Source: Verrucomicrobiota bacterium (GTDB lineage Bacteria; Verrucomicrobiota; Verrucomicrobiia; Verrucomicrobiales; Verrucomicrobiaceae). From it: DNA of 64,000 nt. Where the stretch lies: positions 1 to 64,000 of the forward strand of contig JAFLEI010000011.1 in the NCBI GenBank assembly GCA_017301975.1, written 5' to 3'. This document shows, piece after piece, positions 27,333 to 35,776 of the stretch. A program made the translations under genes and the position numbers. The notes beneath the pieces were generated by a model. That model worked only from the letters and a program-made list of their open reading frames with translations. It made no database searches and was not told where the DNA came from. Position 1 is the stretch's first letter; every line of letters begins with the position of its first letter.

Positions 27333-27384
27333 CGTCGCTCTGCGAGCGACGCAGGGTATTTTTGCCTCCTCGGAGAGGCAAAAA
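27333..27384. terminator. Pair of hairpins after the tiny ORFs
   Basis: First hairpin: CGTCGCTC/GAGCGACG (27333-27351) around TGC. Second: TTTTTGCCTC (27359-27368) pairs perfectly with GAGGCAAAAA (27375-27384) around CTCGGA. T- and A-runs are part of the second stem, so termination is possible on the minus strand at least. They could also be part of a dispersed REP-like element. Confidence 0.45.
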
Positions 27385-27622
27385 TGGCGGAGAGGTTGGG
27401 AGAATGTCCAACCGCCCATTTATAATTGGCAATCAATGGTTTACACAAATAACATCGGCGGCCAGTGTGCCGCTTGGATGTGGCACTGCACCACTCTTTT
27501 CGGTAGGTTTGCGGCGCTTTCTCACCCCCTGAGCTGACCTGATTTGCTTTTGACAACAGAAGCGGAATTCGTCATAATCCAAATTTGTGTTTTTGTGTAG
27601 ATAGTTTGAACCCATAGTTCTT

Positions 27623-28600
27623 ATGAAAACGATTTTGCCGAGATTGGGGTTGAGTGCGTTGGTGGTGGGGTCGCTGCTGATTCCACTGGTGGCCAGAGCG
27701 GGGGATGCAGATCACCCTGCGATGGAACGGAGTTCCAGTGGTACCACGGAGTTGCTGATGATGCAGTTGATGTGGCAGCAGAACGCGGAGCGGGAAGCGA
27801 CTCAGCGTGTGGAGGATGAGCGGCGGAGAAAGCTGGCTGCGATCGCGAAGGCGAAAGCACTTGAGCAGGCCAGGATCAAGGCGCAGCAGGATGAAAACTG
27901 GCGGCAGACGAGCAAGGATATGATGCAAAGCTTTAGCAACAGCCCGTCCAAGGACTTGGCGAAGACCGGTACGCCGGAAGCCCCCTGGGGGTTTGGTCAG
28001 CGGACCTACGCGGGTGGTGGCTTGCCTCCTCAGCCGGATGGCGCGTCTTTCATCACCAGCGATGGCCAGGTCAGGTCGGTTGGCTACACAGGTGGCTATC
28101 AGGCCTACACAGACAGGTACCTCACGGCGCAGGCCGATGCCGGCAGTGTCATCTCGGAAGAGTTTTTTGATCGTGACCCTGCGGTGGTGACTTATGACTC
28201 GCTAGGGCAGCCCATTGGCTCGGATGGTTTTGTGGTGGAGTATCAAACCCCTGCGGAACGTGAGGCAGCGATCATTGAGTCGCGACAAAATCGGGTGCAG
28301 GACAGTCTTCAAAACGCCGTCAATGATCGAGAATTCCAGCAATCTCTGGACCGTCTCAACAGTAACAGTGCCAACTACAAGCCCGGCGCTGGGGGCGCAG
28401 CGGGCTATGACTCGGTCCTCAATACGCCTCTGAATCCAAACCTGACGGAAGCCTTGGCCAAGAGTGCCCAGATGTTCAAGGGGATCGACATGGGGAGCCC
28501 TACTTCGACCCCGGGCTACGATAAGGTGTTGAAAAAATTCTATGGGGACTGGCAGGACAGGGCTGGCAACATGATCAAAGCAGGCAAGAAGAATCAATGA
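27623..28600 (+). CDS. Secreted protein of unknown function with N-terminal coiled coil
   Basis: 325 aa with a signal peptide ending LVARA (about residue 26). Residues about 48-95 form a charged coiled coil rich in Arg, Ala, Lys and Gln (ERRRKLAAIAKAKALEQARI). A Gly/Tyr/Ser-rich middle (about 120-165) has short repeated patterns such as VGYTGGYQAYTDRY, followed by a second helical, Asn/Gln-rich part. No catalytic motif or named family recognised. It starts a group of secreted-protein genes on the same strand, with 36 nt to the next start; probable roles are structural or surface-associated. Confidence 0.7.
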   Translation: MKTILPRLGLSALVVGSLLIPLVARAGDADHPAMERSSSGTTELLMMQLMWQQNAEREATQRVEDERRRKLAAIAKAKALEQARIKAQQDENWRQTSKDMMQSFSNSPSKDLAKTGTPEAPWGFGQRTYAGGGLPPQPDGASFITSDGQVRSVGYTGGYQAYTDRYLTAQADAGSVISEEFFDRDPAVVTYDSLGQPIGSDGFVVEYQTPAEREAAIIESRQNRVQDSLQNAVNDREFQQSLDRLNSNSANYKPGAGGAAGYDSVLNTPLNPNLTEALAKSAQMFKGIDMGSPTSTPGYDKVLKKFYGDWQDRAGNMIKAGKKNQ

Positions 28601-28636
28601 TGTGTTGACGCGCCCCCTCCTGACCAAGCAGCGCCA

Positions 28637-29518
28637 ATGCTCTCACTCTCACTTGCGATGCGACCCTGCCGCCATCCTTTCCTCTTAGCGTATCTTCTTG
28701 GCTCCCTCGTGTACATGGCCGCGCCTGCCACCTTGCCAGCAGAGACGGAGACGCGGGAGGAAGTGCAGGAGCAGGTGGCCGCTGCCTTGCAGAGTCATGA
28801 TTGGGGCACGGCGTACTTTGTAGCGCTCAAAGAGATGAAGGAGCACCCTGAGGAGAAGTTCTGGGCCGACGTGGTGGTCATGGCGCGACTGCGAGTGGCG
28901 GTGGATGATGCTCCGCGCATTCGGCAAAGCCCCAGCCAGCTCTCCAAGGAGGAGCAAACCAAGCTGCAATCACTGAGCAAGGCGACTGGTGCCTGGGTTT
29001 CCTCTTCACCGGAGCAACGAAAAACAACCGTCGTCGCTCTGTTGTCCCAGGTGAAAAGTTTTGCGACAGATCATCCGGATGTGCCGCTGATCTGGATCAT
29101 GCAGGCACAGGTCTGCGTGGTTGCCCAGCGCGGATTGGAAGGTCGCATTGCTGCACGGAACCTGGAAGCTCTGCGTGCCTGGGAAGCTGAGAGCGCATCC
29201 GTCCTTTCCCTGCTGGGACAGCTTCAGGTCTTGGGCTGGATGCCTGCGACGAAGGCGACCACCGAACAGCGAAACAGCCTCGATGCGCTGGAACAACAGG
29301 TGCAGGTGCTGGGCCTGCAAAAGGAGGGGGCGCCCGATAAGCTGACCACCTTGCTTAGCCAGATCAAGGAGTTCTGCCGGAACAATGAGAACCTGCCCAA
29401 TGGCTGGCTGCTCCAGTATCATCTCGCAGCGAAACTAGGCCGCAACCTCGACCTGACAGTGGCCAGAGATCGGCTGATCAAGATGCGCACCAAGTTTCCG
29501 GGTACTCCTTCTCCATAA
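28637..29518 (+). CDS. Secreted helical-repeat protein, unknown function
   Basis: 293 aa with a long signal sequence (start 28637, or ATG 28658 giving a shorter one). The mature part is all-helical. Around residues 155-205 it carries a diverged form of the module seen in the next two genes: IWIMQAQVCV... ARNLEAL... VLSLLGQLQVLGW. This helix-turn-helix pattern is TPR-like. A CRNNENLPNGWLLQYHLAAK segment near the end looks like a second copy. It is 36 nt from the preceding gene and 3 nt from the next, suggesting one operon. Confidence 0.7.
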   Translation: MLSLSLAMRPCRHPFLLAYLLGSLVYMAAPATLPAETETREEVQEQVAAALQSHDWGTAYFVALKEMKEHPEEKFWADVVVMARLRVAVDDAPRIRQSPSQLSKEEQTKLQSLSKATGAWVSSSPEQRKTTVVALLSQVKSFATDHPDVPLIWIMQAQVCVVAQRGLEGRIAARNLEALRAWEAESASVLSLLGQLQVLGWMPATKATTEQRNSLDALEQQVQVLGLQKEGAPDKLTTLLSQIKEFCRNNENLPNGWLLQYHLAAKLGRNLDLTVARDRLIKMRTKFPGTPSP

Positions 29519-29521
29519 GTC

Positions 29522-30400
29522 ATGAAATCCCTGTCCCTCCTCCCTCTCTGCCTGCTGCTTAGCCTGCCTTACATTCCGTCAGTCGCTGCGCTTCCGCCCG
29601 ATGTGGAGCAGCTCATCCAGGCGGACAAGTACGCGGAAGCGCTGACGAAGGTGAATGCCCTTCTGCAGCAGACACCCAACGATCAGGAATTGCTCTCCGC
29701 GCGAAAGGACCTGCAGGCGCTAGTGCCGGGTGCCAACACTTCTTCGGTGACGGCTTCTCCTCCCATCCCACAGACCAAGGAACTCTCTCCGTTGGATGCA
29801 AAGGAGTTGGAACTGATCATGGCCGATCTCAACAAGGCGGTGGGCGATGCACGCCAGCCAGTGCTGAAGGAACTCTCATCGCGCACGAGTGCGCTCATCG
29901 GCACCTACCCGGATGCTATCAATCTCTGGGCCATGCGCGCGCTGGCCGTGCTGGAACTCGAGCAAGCCACCGCCGCCAAGGAAGCCGGCGCCAACCTCCT
30001 CCGCCTCGGCGCGGACCGCAGCACCAATGATCAGATGCTTTCCCTGCTGGCCATGCTCAAACGCAAAGGCTGGCTCATGACGCAGGAGGAATACGAGAAG
30101 GACAAGGTGGCGGTGGTGCAACAGGCCAAGGAACAGAAGGAAAAAGAGGCGGCCGATGCGGCAGCGAAGAAAAAGGCGCGTGCTGCAAAGATTTCCGAGC
30201 TGCGTCAGCAGTATAAACATAGCATGCAGCAAAAGGAATTGTGGGATGACGAAGGCAACCGTCTTGAGCTGCTGCGTGTGTATAACAAGCCAGGTAGCAA
30301 CCAAGCTGCGGAAAATAGTGCTTATGACAAGATGAGGGAGTGGTCGCTTAAGGCCATAAAGGCCCAACAGGAGTTACGGAAGCTCGGTGTGGAGCCGTAG
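29522..30400 (+). CDS. Secreted helical-repeat protein with coiled-coil C-terminus
   Basis: 292 aa, signal peptide ending VAA (about residue 22). The mature N-terminus LPPDVEQLIQADKYAEALTK and DQELLSARKDL is TPR-like. Residues about 130-180 carry the shared module LWAMRALAVLELEQATAAKE, then ANLLRLGADRSTNDQMLSLL and LKRKGWL. Residues about 190-240 are a Lys/Glu/Ala coiled coil, followed by a short basic C-terminal domain. Function unknown; the LG-D-LL-KGWL pattern resembles helical modules in secreted proteins of Planctomycetes and Verrucomicrobia. A broken tandem copy follows. Confidence 0.7.
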   Translation: MKSLSLLPLCLLLSLPYIPSVAALPPDVEQLIQADKYAEALTKVNALLQQTPNDQELLSARKDLQALVPGANTSSVTASPPIPQTKELSPLDAKELELIMADLNKAVGDARQPVLKELSSRTSALIGTYPDAINLWAMRALAVLELEQATAAKEAGANLLRLGADRSTNDQMLSLLAMLKRKGWLMTQEEYEKDKVAVVQQAKEQKEKEAADAAAKKKARAAKISELRQQYKHSMQQKELWDDEGNRLELLRVYNKPGSNQAAENSAYDKMREWSLKAIKAQQELRKLGVEP

Positions 30401-30437
30401 TCATGTGTGGTGTACGAAAACCCGATGAACCTATTTT

Positions 30438-31437
30438 ATGAAGCGTCTGCGACTCACGTCGGCCCCTATCCATTTGTCTGGCTTGTTTTGCAGTGCTTGC
30501 AGCATCTGCGGCTCTGCCGCCCGACGTGGAACAGCTGGTGCAGGAGGACAAATATTCCGAGGCGCTGGCGAGGGTGGAAGTCCTGCTTCAGCAGAAGCCA
30601 GATGATCAGGAGCTGCTCTCGGCACGGAAGGACTTGCTGGCTCTGGTACCCGGCTCTGCTCCTGCTCCCGTTCCTGCCCCGCCACCAGTGCCCAAGCCAC
30701 AGCCCGAGACGCTGTCTCGGATCGATGCCAAGGAGCTTGAGATGATCATGGCGGATCTCAACAAAACTGCGGGTGATGCCCGGCAGCCGCACCTCAAGGA
30801 GCTGGCGGCGAAGACCGGAATTCTGATTCGGACGGTGACGGAGTCGCCGAATCTCTGGGCTATGAGAGCTCTCGCGGTGGTGGAACTCAATCAGGCGGAA
30901 GCTGCCAAGGAAGCGGGGGCCAACCTGCTGCGCCTGGGCGCGGACCGGAGCGACAATGACCAGATGCTCTCGCTGCTGGTGATGCTGAAACGCAAAGGCT
31001 GGCTGAAGACTCCGGCGGGACTGGAGGAGGAAAGACGGCTCGCCGCCGAGAAGGAAGCGGCAGACAAGCGCATCGCAGAGAAAAGATGCCAGGCGTTTTA
31101 TAGCATTGGGGGATACAATGTATTGATTTACAATGCGTCAGATGGATCGTTGCACCTACGTCACTGGCGCGCGCAGATGGCGGCAGAGGCATGCAGTTAT
31201 TCATGCCTGGCAGTCCCATCATCTTCGCACCTTTACAAACCGTCAGCCCTTCCAACAGCAGGGACACCGGCTCTTTTCAGCGACCTCAACCAGCTAAACC
31301 GCCGCCGAACGTCCCCAGGCGCGCTTTCCGAAACCACCTCCGGAATTCGTAAAAGGGGAATTAACGTGAATCGAGGCTTCCCCGGGGTGGCATCACATCC
31401 TCTCTGGCAGAGCGGATCGCCATCCAGCCACCGATGA
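30438..31437 (+). pseudogene. Broken tandem copy of the preceding secreted protein
   Basis: From 30493 (GTG) the frame reads AALPPDVEQLVQEDKYSEAL and continues close to the gene at 29522-30400 through ANLLRLGADRSDNDQMLSLL and KRKGWL. Two defects show. The natural start, ATG 30438 (MKRLRLTSA), lies one frame away from the rest of the signal peptide, so a single-base loss or gain occurred between 30438 and 30493. After about 31085 similarity stops and the frame runs on as unrelated, compositionally odd sequence that overlaps the 3' end of the opposite-strand DUF2243 gene. I read it as a duplicate that lost its start frame and C-terminus. If GTG 30493 is used, a truncated cytoplasmic product remains possible. 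Confidence 0.6.
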
Positions 31438-31861
31438 TGAAAATCAGACCGGAGGCGAGAAAGGCGTAGTCAAAAGCCGACTGCCCGTGGCTTTCGACGA
31501 CGTGGTGAATGTTGAGGATGTGATGGTCAATGAGTCCTTCGATGAAATTGAAGAGTCCCCATCCGAGAAAGTACGCGCCGAGGAACGTCTTGCCGGACCA
31601 TGGCACATCCCGCCGCCCGCCGCATTTCCACAGCAGGCCCAGCCCGATGAGCGTCATCGCATAGGTCAGAGCATGAAACAGGCCGTCCCAAAACATGTTG
31701 ATCTCCAAGTTCGCGATGCTCGTGTTCGGATACTTCGCGGAGAGCATGTTGTGGATCTGCAGGAGCTGATGGAAAAGGATGCCGTCAAAGAATCCTCCCA
31801 AACCGATGCCCATGAAGGTGCCGGCAATCACGAGCGGTTTTTGATTTGAGTCGGGGTTCAT
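31361..31861 (-). CDS. DUF2243 membrane protein
   Basis: 166 aa with about four membrane helices. DUF2243 marks are visible: GIGLGGFFDGILFHQLLQ, DGLFHALTYAMTLIGLGLLW, GWGLFNFIEGLIDHHIL and a final helix. His residues within helices (FHQLLQIHNML, DHHILNIHH) suggest metal or haem contact, but this is unproven. It is the last gene of the sulfur-related operon; its ATG overlaps the stop of the preceding gene (ATGA at 31861-31858). Confidence 0.85.
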   Translation of the reverse strand: MNPDSNQKPLVIAGTFMGIGLGGFFDGILFHQLLQIHNMLSAKYPNTSIANLEINMFWDGLFHALTYAMTLIGLGLLWKCGGRRDVPWSGKTFLGAYFLGWGLFNFIEGLIDHHILNIHHVVESHGQSAFDYAFLASGLIFIIGGWMAIRSAREDVMPPRGSLDSR

Positions 31862-32148
31862 ACACTTGGTTTAGGAGGGGCTTGTGAGGATTCGGATGGC
31901 GAAGCATTTGCCTTGTTCTTGCCCAGGCGCAGCCAGTCGTATTGGTAAGCGGCCAGTGTCAGGAGCAGCACCGGAAACGGGGAGGTCACGACGAGCAGGG
32001 TGCTCCAGAAATCATCCCCAAAGATACCCTCGCGTACCTGGCGGCCAGTTTGGGTGTCACACAGCGGACAGGCGCATGTCAACGCTGGCAGCGACAGAAG
32101 GAAGGCGGTCGCCGTGGCGGCACATCGTGGGAAATGGCACGTCCGCAT
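31858..32148 (-). CDS. Small exported CPLC-motif membrane protein
   Basis: 96 aa: signal-like N-terminus ending LTCA, then CPLCDTQTGRQVREGIFGDD, one membrane helix (LLVVTSPFPVLLLTLAAY) and a Ser/Pro-rich tail. The CxxC placed just after the export signal faces the periplasm and could be a redox pair or metal site. It overlaps the DUF2243 start by four bases, implying coupled translation. No described function. Confidence 0.7.
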   Translation of the reverse strand: MRTCHFPRCAATATAFLLSLPALTCACPLCDTQTGRQVREGIFGDDFWSTLLVVTSPFPVLLLTLAAYQYDWLRLGKNKANASPSESSQAPPKPSV

Positions 32149-32154
32149 GATCAG

Positions 32155-32622
32155 TTAAGCCAGTGATTGTTGCGCGACTCGAAAAGCTTCATCGGCATCC
32201 TGTGTCGCTGATGCAAAGTCGCCGCGCAGTAGGCGCAGGGCCGTGCGCTCCAGTTCAATCTCACGCGCCGTACGGATGCCAAGGTGGCGCAGGACGGGCA
32301 ATGGAGGGCACCAGCCTTGCAGAGCGTGTTGGAGCAGAAATCCGGCAATGATCCCTGGGAAGGCGAACCAACGGCGGTCCGTTGTCAATCCCAGCCCGAT
32401 TGACACCAGAATGAGGGTGGCAGCATTCGCCTCCAAGGTGCGCTCCACATTCCATTCATGATCGAGTTCTCGCAGTCGCCTGGAAATCGCAGGCAGCCCG
32501 GCTGAGGCGGCACGGGCGATGTCTGATCGCGTTTCGTTTTCTATTTTGGCGTTGATCTCGTCACTCGTGCTGTGCTCGACCCTGGTTGCGGTGGGAGGAA
32601 GGATGGAAGTTTCGATGTTCAT
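32155..32622 (-). CDS. DUF2892 (YgaP-like) membrane protein
   Basis: 155 aa. A charged N-terminal helix region is followed by a hairpin of membrane helices ending in LQHALQGWCPPLPVLRHLGIRTA; the ALQGWCPP motif is characteristic of the inner-membrane domain of DUF2892/YgaP proteins, often linked to sulfurtransferases. A short helical tail follows. DUF2892 genes accompany persulfide dioxygenases and YeeE transporters in other bacteria, which fits this operon. Confidence 0.8.
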   Translation of the reverse strand: MNIETSILPPTATRVEHSTSDEINAKIENETRSDIARAASAGLPAISRRLRELDHEWNVERTLEANAATLILVSIGLGLTTDRRWFAFPGIIAGFLLQHALQGWCPPLPVLRHLGIRTAREIELERTALRLLRGDFASATQDADEAFRVAQQSLA

Positions 32623-32629
32623 ATTGTAT

Positions 32630-33220
32630 TTAGTGGTGGGTGAAGTGTTCGAGCAGGAACAGCCCGATGATGAGGATCAGCGCGAAGAGCGGCACGAACA
32701 CGCCGCGCGGTAGGTGCAGAAGATCAGGCAGCATGACCTTGCCTTGGTCGCCCCAGGTTTCGACGGTGCGCTTCAGCCACCCGGACATCTCGGCAAAGAG
32801 GTGGGAGCCCGCGATCAGACCCGCCATCCCAAACAGCACGTCCCAGCTTCCCTGTCCCAGCGCCACCGGCCCCGTGCCGGGGCAGTAGGCGATCAGCGCG
32901 AAGCCGATGCCAAACACCGTGCCGCCGATGATCTGCGCACCAATCTTGGTCGGCTGGAGGTGCAGGTTGGCTTTGGCGAAATGATGCAGCGTAAAAACGC
33001 CGGACATGCCGACAACGATGGCCGTCAGCATGACCTTGGCGACGGTGAAGTCCTGCAGGAGCAACTGACCAAGCAGGACGTTGTATTTGCCCACGCCACC
33101 CTTTTGCAGCAGGAAGCCAAACACAGTGCCGAAGATCACTGCCATCAATGCTTTCCTGCCAGCAAGCACCGCAGGTGGCGGCGCGCTGGACTCCTTCACG
33201 GCTTGGCCAGGATCAGTCAT
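32630..33220 (-). CDS. YeeE/YedE half-transporter, CPGT half (second pair)
   Basis: 196 aa with about five membrane helices. FGFLLQKGGVGKYNVLLGQL and the Cys motif AYCPGTGPVALGQG are typical of the half of YeeE/YedE (TsuA-type) that carries the CPGT cysteine. Full-length YeeE takes up thiosulfate using conserved cysteines along its path; here the protein is split and should pair with the product at 33217-33801. Its start overlaps that gene's stop by four bases. Confidence 0.85.
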   Translation of the reverse strand: MTDPGQAVKESSAPPPAVLAGRKALMAVIFGTVFGFLLQKGGVGKYNVLLGQLLLQDFTVAKVMLTAIVVGMSGVFTLHHFAKANLHLQPTKIGAQIIGGTVFGIGFALIAYCPGTGPVALGQGSWDVLFGMAGLIAGSHLFAEMSGWLKRTVETWGDQGKVMLPDLLHLPRGVFVPLFALILIIGLFLLEHFTHH

Positions 33221-33801
33221 AAGTAGGTGAAGAGCAGCATGGCGGCGGCAATGCCTCCAATGAATATGAAGATGACGGTGAGCCAGGAGCCCGCGTTGAG
33301 TTGCAGCGTGCCGCTGATGCCATGCCCGCTGGTGCAGCCGCCTGCGAGCCGCGCACCAAAGGCCATGAGCACACCGCCGATGAAGCCGATGACTCCGCGC
33401 AGGGCGATGCTGTTACCGAACCTCTCCACCCACATCGGGTGCAGCCACTCGTTGCGAATTTCACCGCCAGTCCATGCCGCGATGAAGCCGCCCAAAATGG
33501 TGCAGATCACAAACACGAAACCGTAATCCACCGCTGGCGGTTCGGTCTGGTAATGCTCCAGCGACTGCGTGTGCTTGCGCGCGACCAGCTTGCCAATGAA
33601 GCCCGCGACAGTCGCGTAAAACGAGGACGCGCCGATGGGCTTGTCCGCAAAGTAGAACGTCAGCCATGACAGCACGCCGATGCCCGCGCCCACCACATAG
33701 GGCGACCATGCACCACCGCTGTAGTTCCTCGCATCGACGCCGAAATCTGCCGCGCTCGCCAGCGCAGGCATCAGGCACAGGGCCAGCAGGAGGCGGTTCA
33801 T
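33217..33801 (-). CDS. YeeE/YedE half-transporter, GCTSGH half (second pair)
   Basis: 194 aa with a signal-like first segment (ending ASAADF), then membrane helices. WSPYVVGAGIGVLSWLTF and GARLAGGCTSGHGISGTLQL mark the other half of YeeE/YedE. The Cys of GCTSGH is one of the conserved transport cysteines. Its ATG overlaps the stop of the persulfide dioxygenase gene and is preceded by a good Shine-Dalgarno (AAGGAGG). Confidence 0.85.
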   Translation of the reverse strand: MNRLLLALCLMPALASAADFGVDARNYSGGAWSPYVVGAGIGVLSWLTFYFADKPIGASSFYATVAGFIGKLVARKHTQSLEHYQTEPPAVDYGFVFVICTILGGFIAAWTGGEIRNEWLHPMWVERFGNSIALRGVIGFIGGVLMAFGARLAGGCTSGHGISGTLQLNAGSWLTVIFIFIGGIAAAMLLFTYL

Positions 33802-35204
33802 TGGCCGCCTCCTTCTTTCTCAATGGGGAACCCGGCTTTCTTCCATGCCTGCCAGCTCCCCGGCACATTCCATGCACCGTCAAAGCCTTCCTGCTTGAGA
33901 ATGCTGGCGCCGATGCTCGCGCGGTAGCCGCTGTCACAGTACACCGCCACCGGCTTTGACTTGTCGAGCTGCCCGGCCTTGTCCCGCAGCTCAGGCAGAA
34001 ACATATGCACCGCTCCGGGTACATGGCCCTCCTCCCATTCTGTCGGTGAGCGCACATCCACGATCTGCAGCCGCGTCCCCGCTTCCTTGATTTCATGCAC
34101 CGTCAACTGCCCGACCTCCTCCAGCTCAAAGCCCGCGTTGTCCCACGCCTTCATCCCGCCCGCCAGATAACCCGCAAACTTCGTGTAACCGGTGCGGAGA
34201 AAGAGCTTCACCACCTCCTCCACCTCCGTGTCGCTTTCCAGCACCAGCAGAATCGGCTCATCCGGTTCCAGCAGCCATCCCGCCCAGATGGAAAGCATGG
34301 GCGATCCGCCGATGTTCAGCGCGCCCTTGATGTGGCCGCCGCCGAAGCTGAGCATCATTCGCGTATCGATCAGCACCCCCTCCTTCTTCTCCACCGCTTC
34401 CTTGAACACCTTCGCCGGCAGGGCAGGCACGCATGGCAGATGGCCCAGCACCTCCGGTCCTTTCGCATTGAGCTGTTTCATCCGCGGATAGTACTTCGGC
34501 ACCGGCGGGGCGCTGCCCAGCGCATGCTCCCTGAACTTCTTGAAGTTGGAGAATTGCAGATACGGATTGAACAGTCGCTCGTAGCCAATGCTGCTTTCCA
34601 TCCGGTCACCAATGTCCGCACCGCAGGGCGATCCATGGCCGTGCGCCGGATAAATCATGACACTGTCCGGCAGGCGGAGAAAAAACTGCCGCAGCGTGTG
34701 AAAGAGCTCCTCCGTCAGCTTCTCCGTCTCCCCCGACCCCAGCAAATCAGGACGGCCCGCCGAGTTCACAAAAAGTGAATCCCCGGTCAGCACGCCCCAT
34801 GGCGTTTTCGGATGCTCCTCCTCTGCCAGCACATAGCTCACGTGCTCCGGCGTGTGTCCCGGGGTGTGCTTCACCGTCACCAGCGTCTTGCCAAACGTAA
34901 ACGTGTCACCGTCCATCAGCTTCTCGTGATCAAAACCATAACGTGCGTCGCCCTCATGGCTGACGAAGACCTTCGCCGATCCCACCCGCGCGCAGAGTTC
35001 GCGTGCGCCGCTCACCAGATCAGCATGGATGTGCGTCTCAAAAATATGCGTGATCGAAACTTTCTTCTCACGCGCGAGTTCCACGTATTTGTCCACGTCA
35101 GGCGTCGGATCGATTACAGCGGCCACGCCATCACTGTCATCCCCGAGCAGATAGGACAGCTCCGCGATGCCTTCGGTCTGGATGCGTTCAAAGATGAGAG
35201 CCAT
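33798..35204 (-). CDS. CstB-like persulfide dioxygenase with two rhodanese domains
   Basis: 468 aa. Residues 1-250 are a metallo-beta-lactamase fold of the ETHE1 type: THIHAD (His58, His60, Asp62), HTPGHTPEH, GDSLF and YPAHGHGSPCG. Asp62 is followed by Leu, not His, as in the CstB/YrkH subfamily with one iron. Two rhodanese domains follow: the first (about 270-360) has no active-site Cys (LVLESD), the second has the Cys in AVYCDSGYRAS. Such fusions oxidise sulfane sulfur to sulfite with O2 and move sulfur to thiosulfate. It lies between two split YeeE pairs. The frame is open upstream to 35309, but homology starts at MALIFERIQT. Confidence 0.9.
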   Translation of the reverse strand: MALIFERIQTEGIAELSYLLGDDSDGVAAVIDPTPDVDKYVELAREKKVSITHIFETHIHADLVSGARELCARVGSAKVFVSHEGDARYGFDHEKLMDGDTFTFGKTLVTVKHTPGHTPEHVSYVLAEEEHPKTPWGVLTGDSLFVNSAGRPDLLGSGETEKLTEELFHTLRQFFLRLPDSVMIYPAHGHGSPCGADIGDRMESSIGYERLFNPYLQFSNFKKFREHALGSAPPVPKYYPRMKQLNAKGPEVLGHLPCVPALPAKVFKEAVEKKEGVLIDTRMMLSFGGGHIKGALNIGGSPMLSIWAGWLLEPDEPILLVLESDTEVEEVVKLFLRTGYTKFAGYLAGGMKAWDNAGFELEEVGQLTVHEIKEAGTRLQIVDVRSPTEWEEGHVPGAVHMFLPELRDKAGQLDKSKPVAVYCDSGYRASIGASILKQEGFDGAWNVPGSWQAWKKAGFPIEKEGGGQ

Positions 35205-35215
35205 AAAGTTTTTGG

Positions 35216-35776
35216 TTAAAGTTTGGCATCCAGCCGCTTTGGATGCGCGCGCTCCAAAAGTGCCAGCGCAATGGCGATGACCACCGCGAGCGCGCCCGCC
35301 CACGGCCACGGCGCGGTGCCGGTGAACTCCGGCAGCGTCACTTTGCCATAGTCCGCCATCGACCTGAACAGCGGTTCCAGCGCCTCATATGAAGCCACGT
35401 AAACACCCGCTCCGACAAACATCCCCAGAACGCCGATCATCGCATCCCGGCGGCCTTCACCGCATGCGGCCACGCTCGTTCCGGGACACAGCCCAAAGAT
35501 CGCGAGGCCGGTGCCGAACAGCACGCCGCCGACGATCACGCGCGCAAGCGAAGCGGTCTGCACATGGATTTCAGCCACGCCCAACGCCACAAGCGCATGC
35601 ACGCCAAGCGTGCCCACCGCGATGGCAGTGGTCATGATCTTTACCACCGTGAAGTCCTTCAGTAAGAACTGACCCATGAGCTTTTGAAATTTGGCCACTT
35701 GTCCTTTTTGCAGCAGCACGCCGAAGAGAATGCCGCTGATGAGTCCGAGCACGAGTTTGAGCGGTTCTTCAAACAT
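35216..35776 (-). CDS. YeeE/YedE half-transporter, CPGT half (first pair)
   Basis: 186 aa, five hydrophobic segments, with FGVLLQKGQVAKFQKLMGQF and IFGLCPGTSVAACGEGR. It corresponds to the half at 32630-33220 but is clearly diverged, so the pairs are old duplicates. Its start overlaps the upstream half gene by eight bases and has a strong Shine-Dalgarno (GGAAGGAGGG), so the two halves should be made together. Confidence 0.85.
   Translation of the reverse strand: MFEEPLKLVLGLISGILFGVLLQKGQVAKFQKLMGQFLLKDFTVVKIMTTAIAVGTLGVHALVALGVAEIHVQTASLARVIVGGVLFGTGLAIFGLCPGTSVAACGEGRRDAMIGVLGMFVGAGVYVASYEALEPLFRSMADYGKVTLPEFTGTAPWPWAGALAVVIAIALALLERAHPKRLDAKL

Larger units (their letters stand above)
26667..27622. 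other. Long intergenic region with two tiny ORFs and hairpins
   Basis: 956 nt. The left part (26667-26990) shows nothing clear. An A/T-rich stretch around 26975-27020 could be a promoter for two very short ORFs (27021-27131 and 27152-27286). Two hairpins at 27333-27384 follow them. The rest (27385-27622) holds no recognisable gene. Confidence 0.6.

Noticed and set aside
31361..31861. Coding continuation of the broken secreted gene into the DUF2243 region
   Set aside because: The tail after about 31085 loses similarity to its sibling and overlaps the opposite-strand DUF2243 gene; it is not a separate gene.
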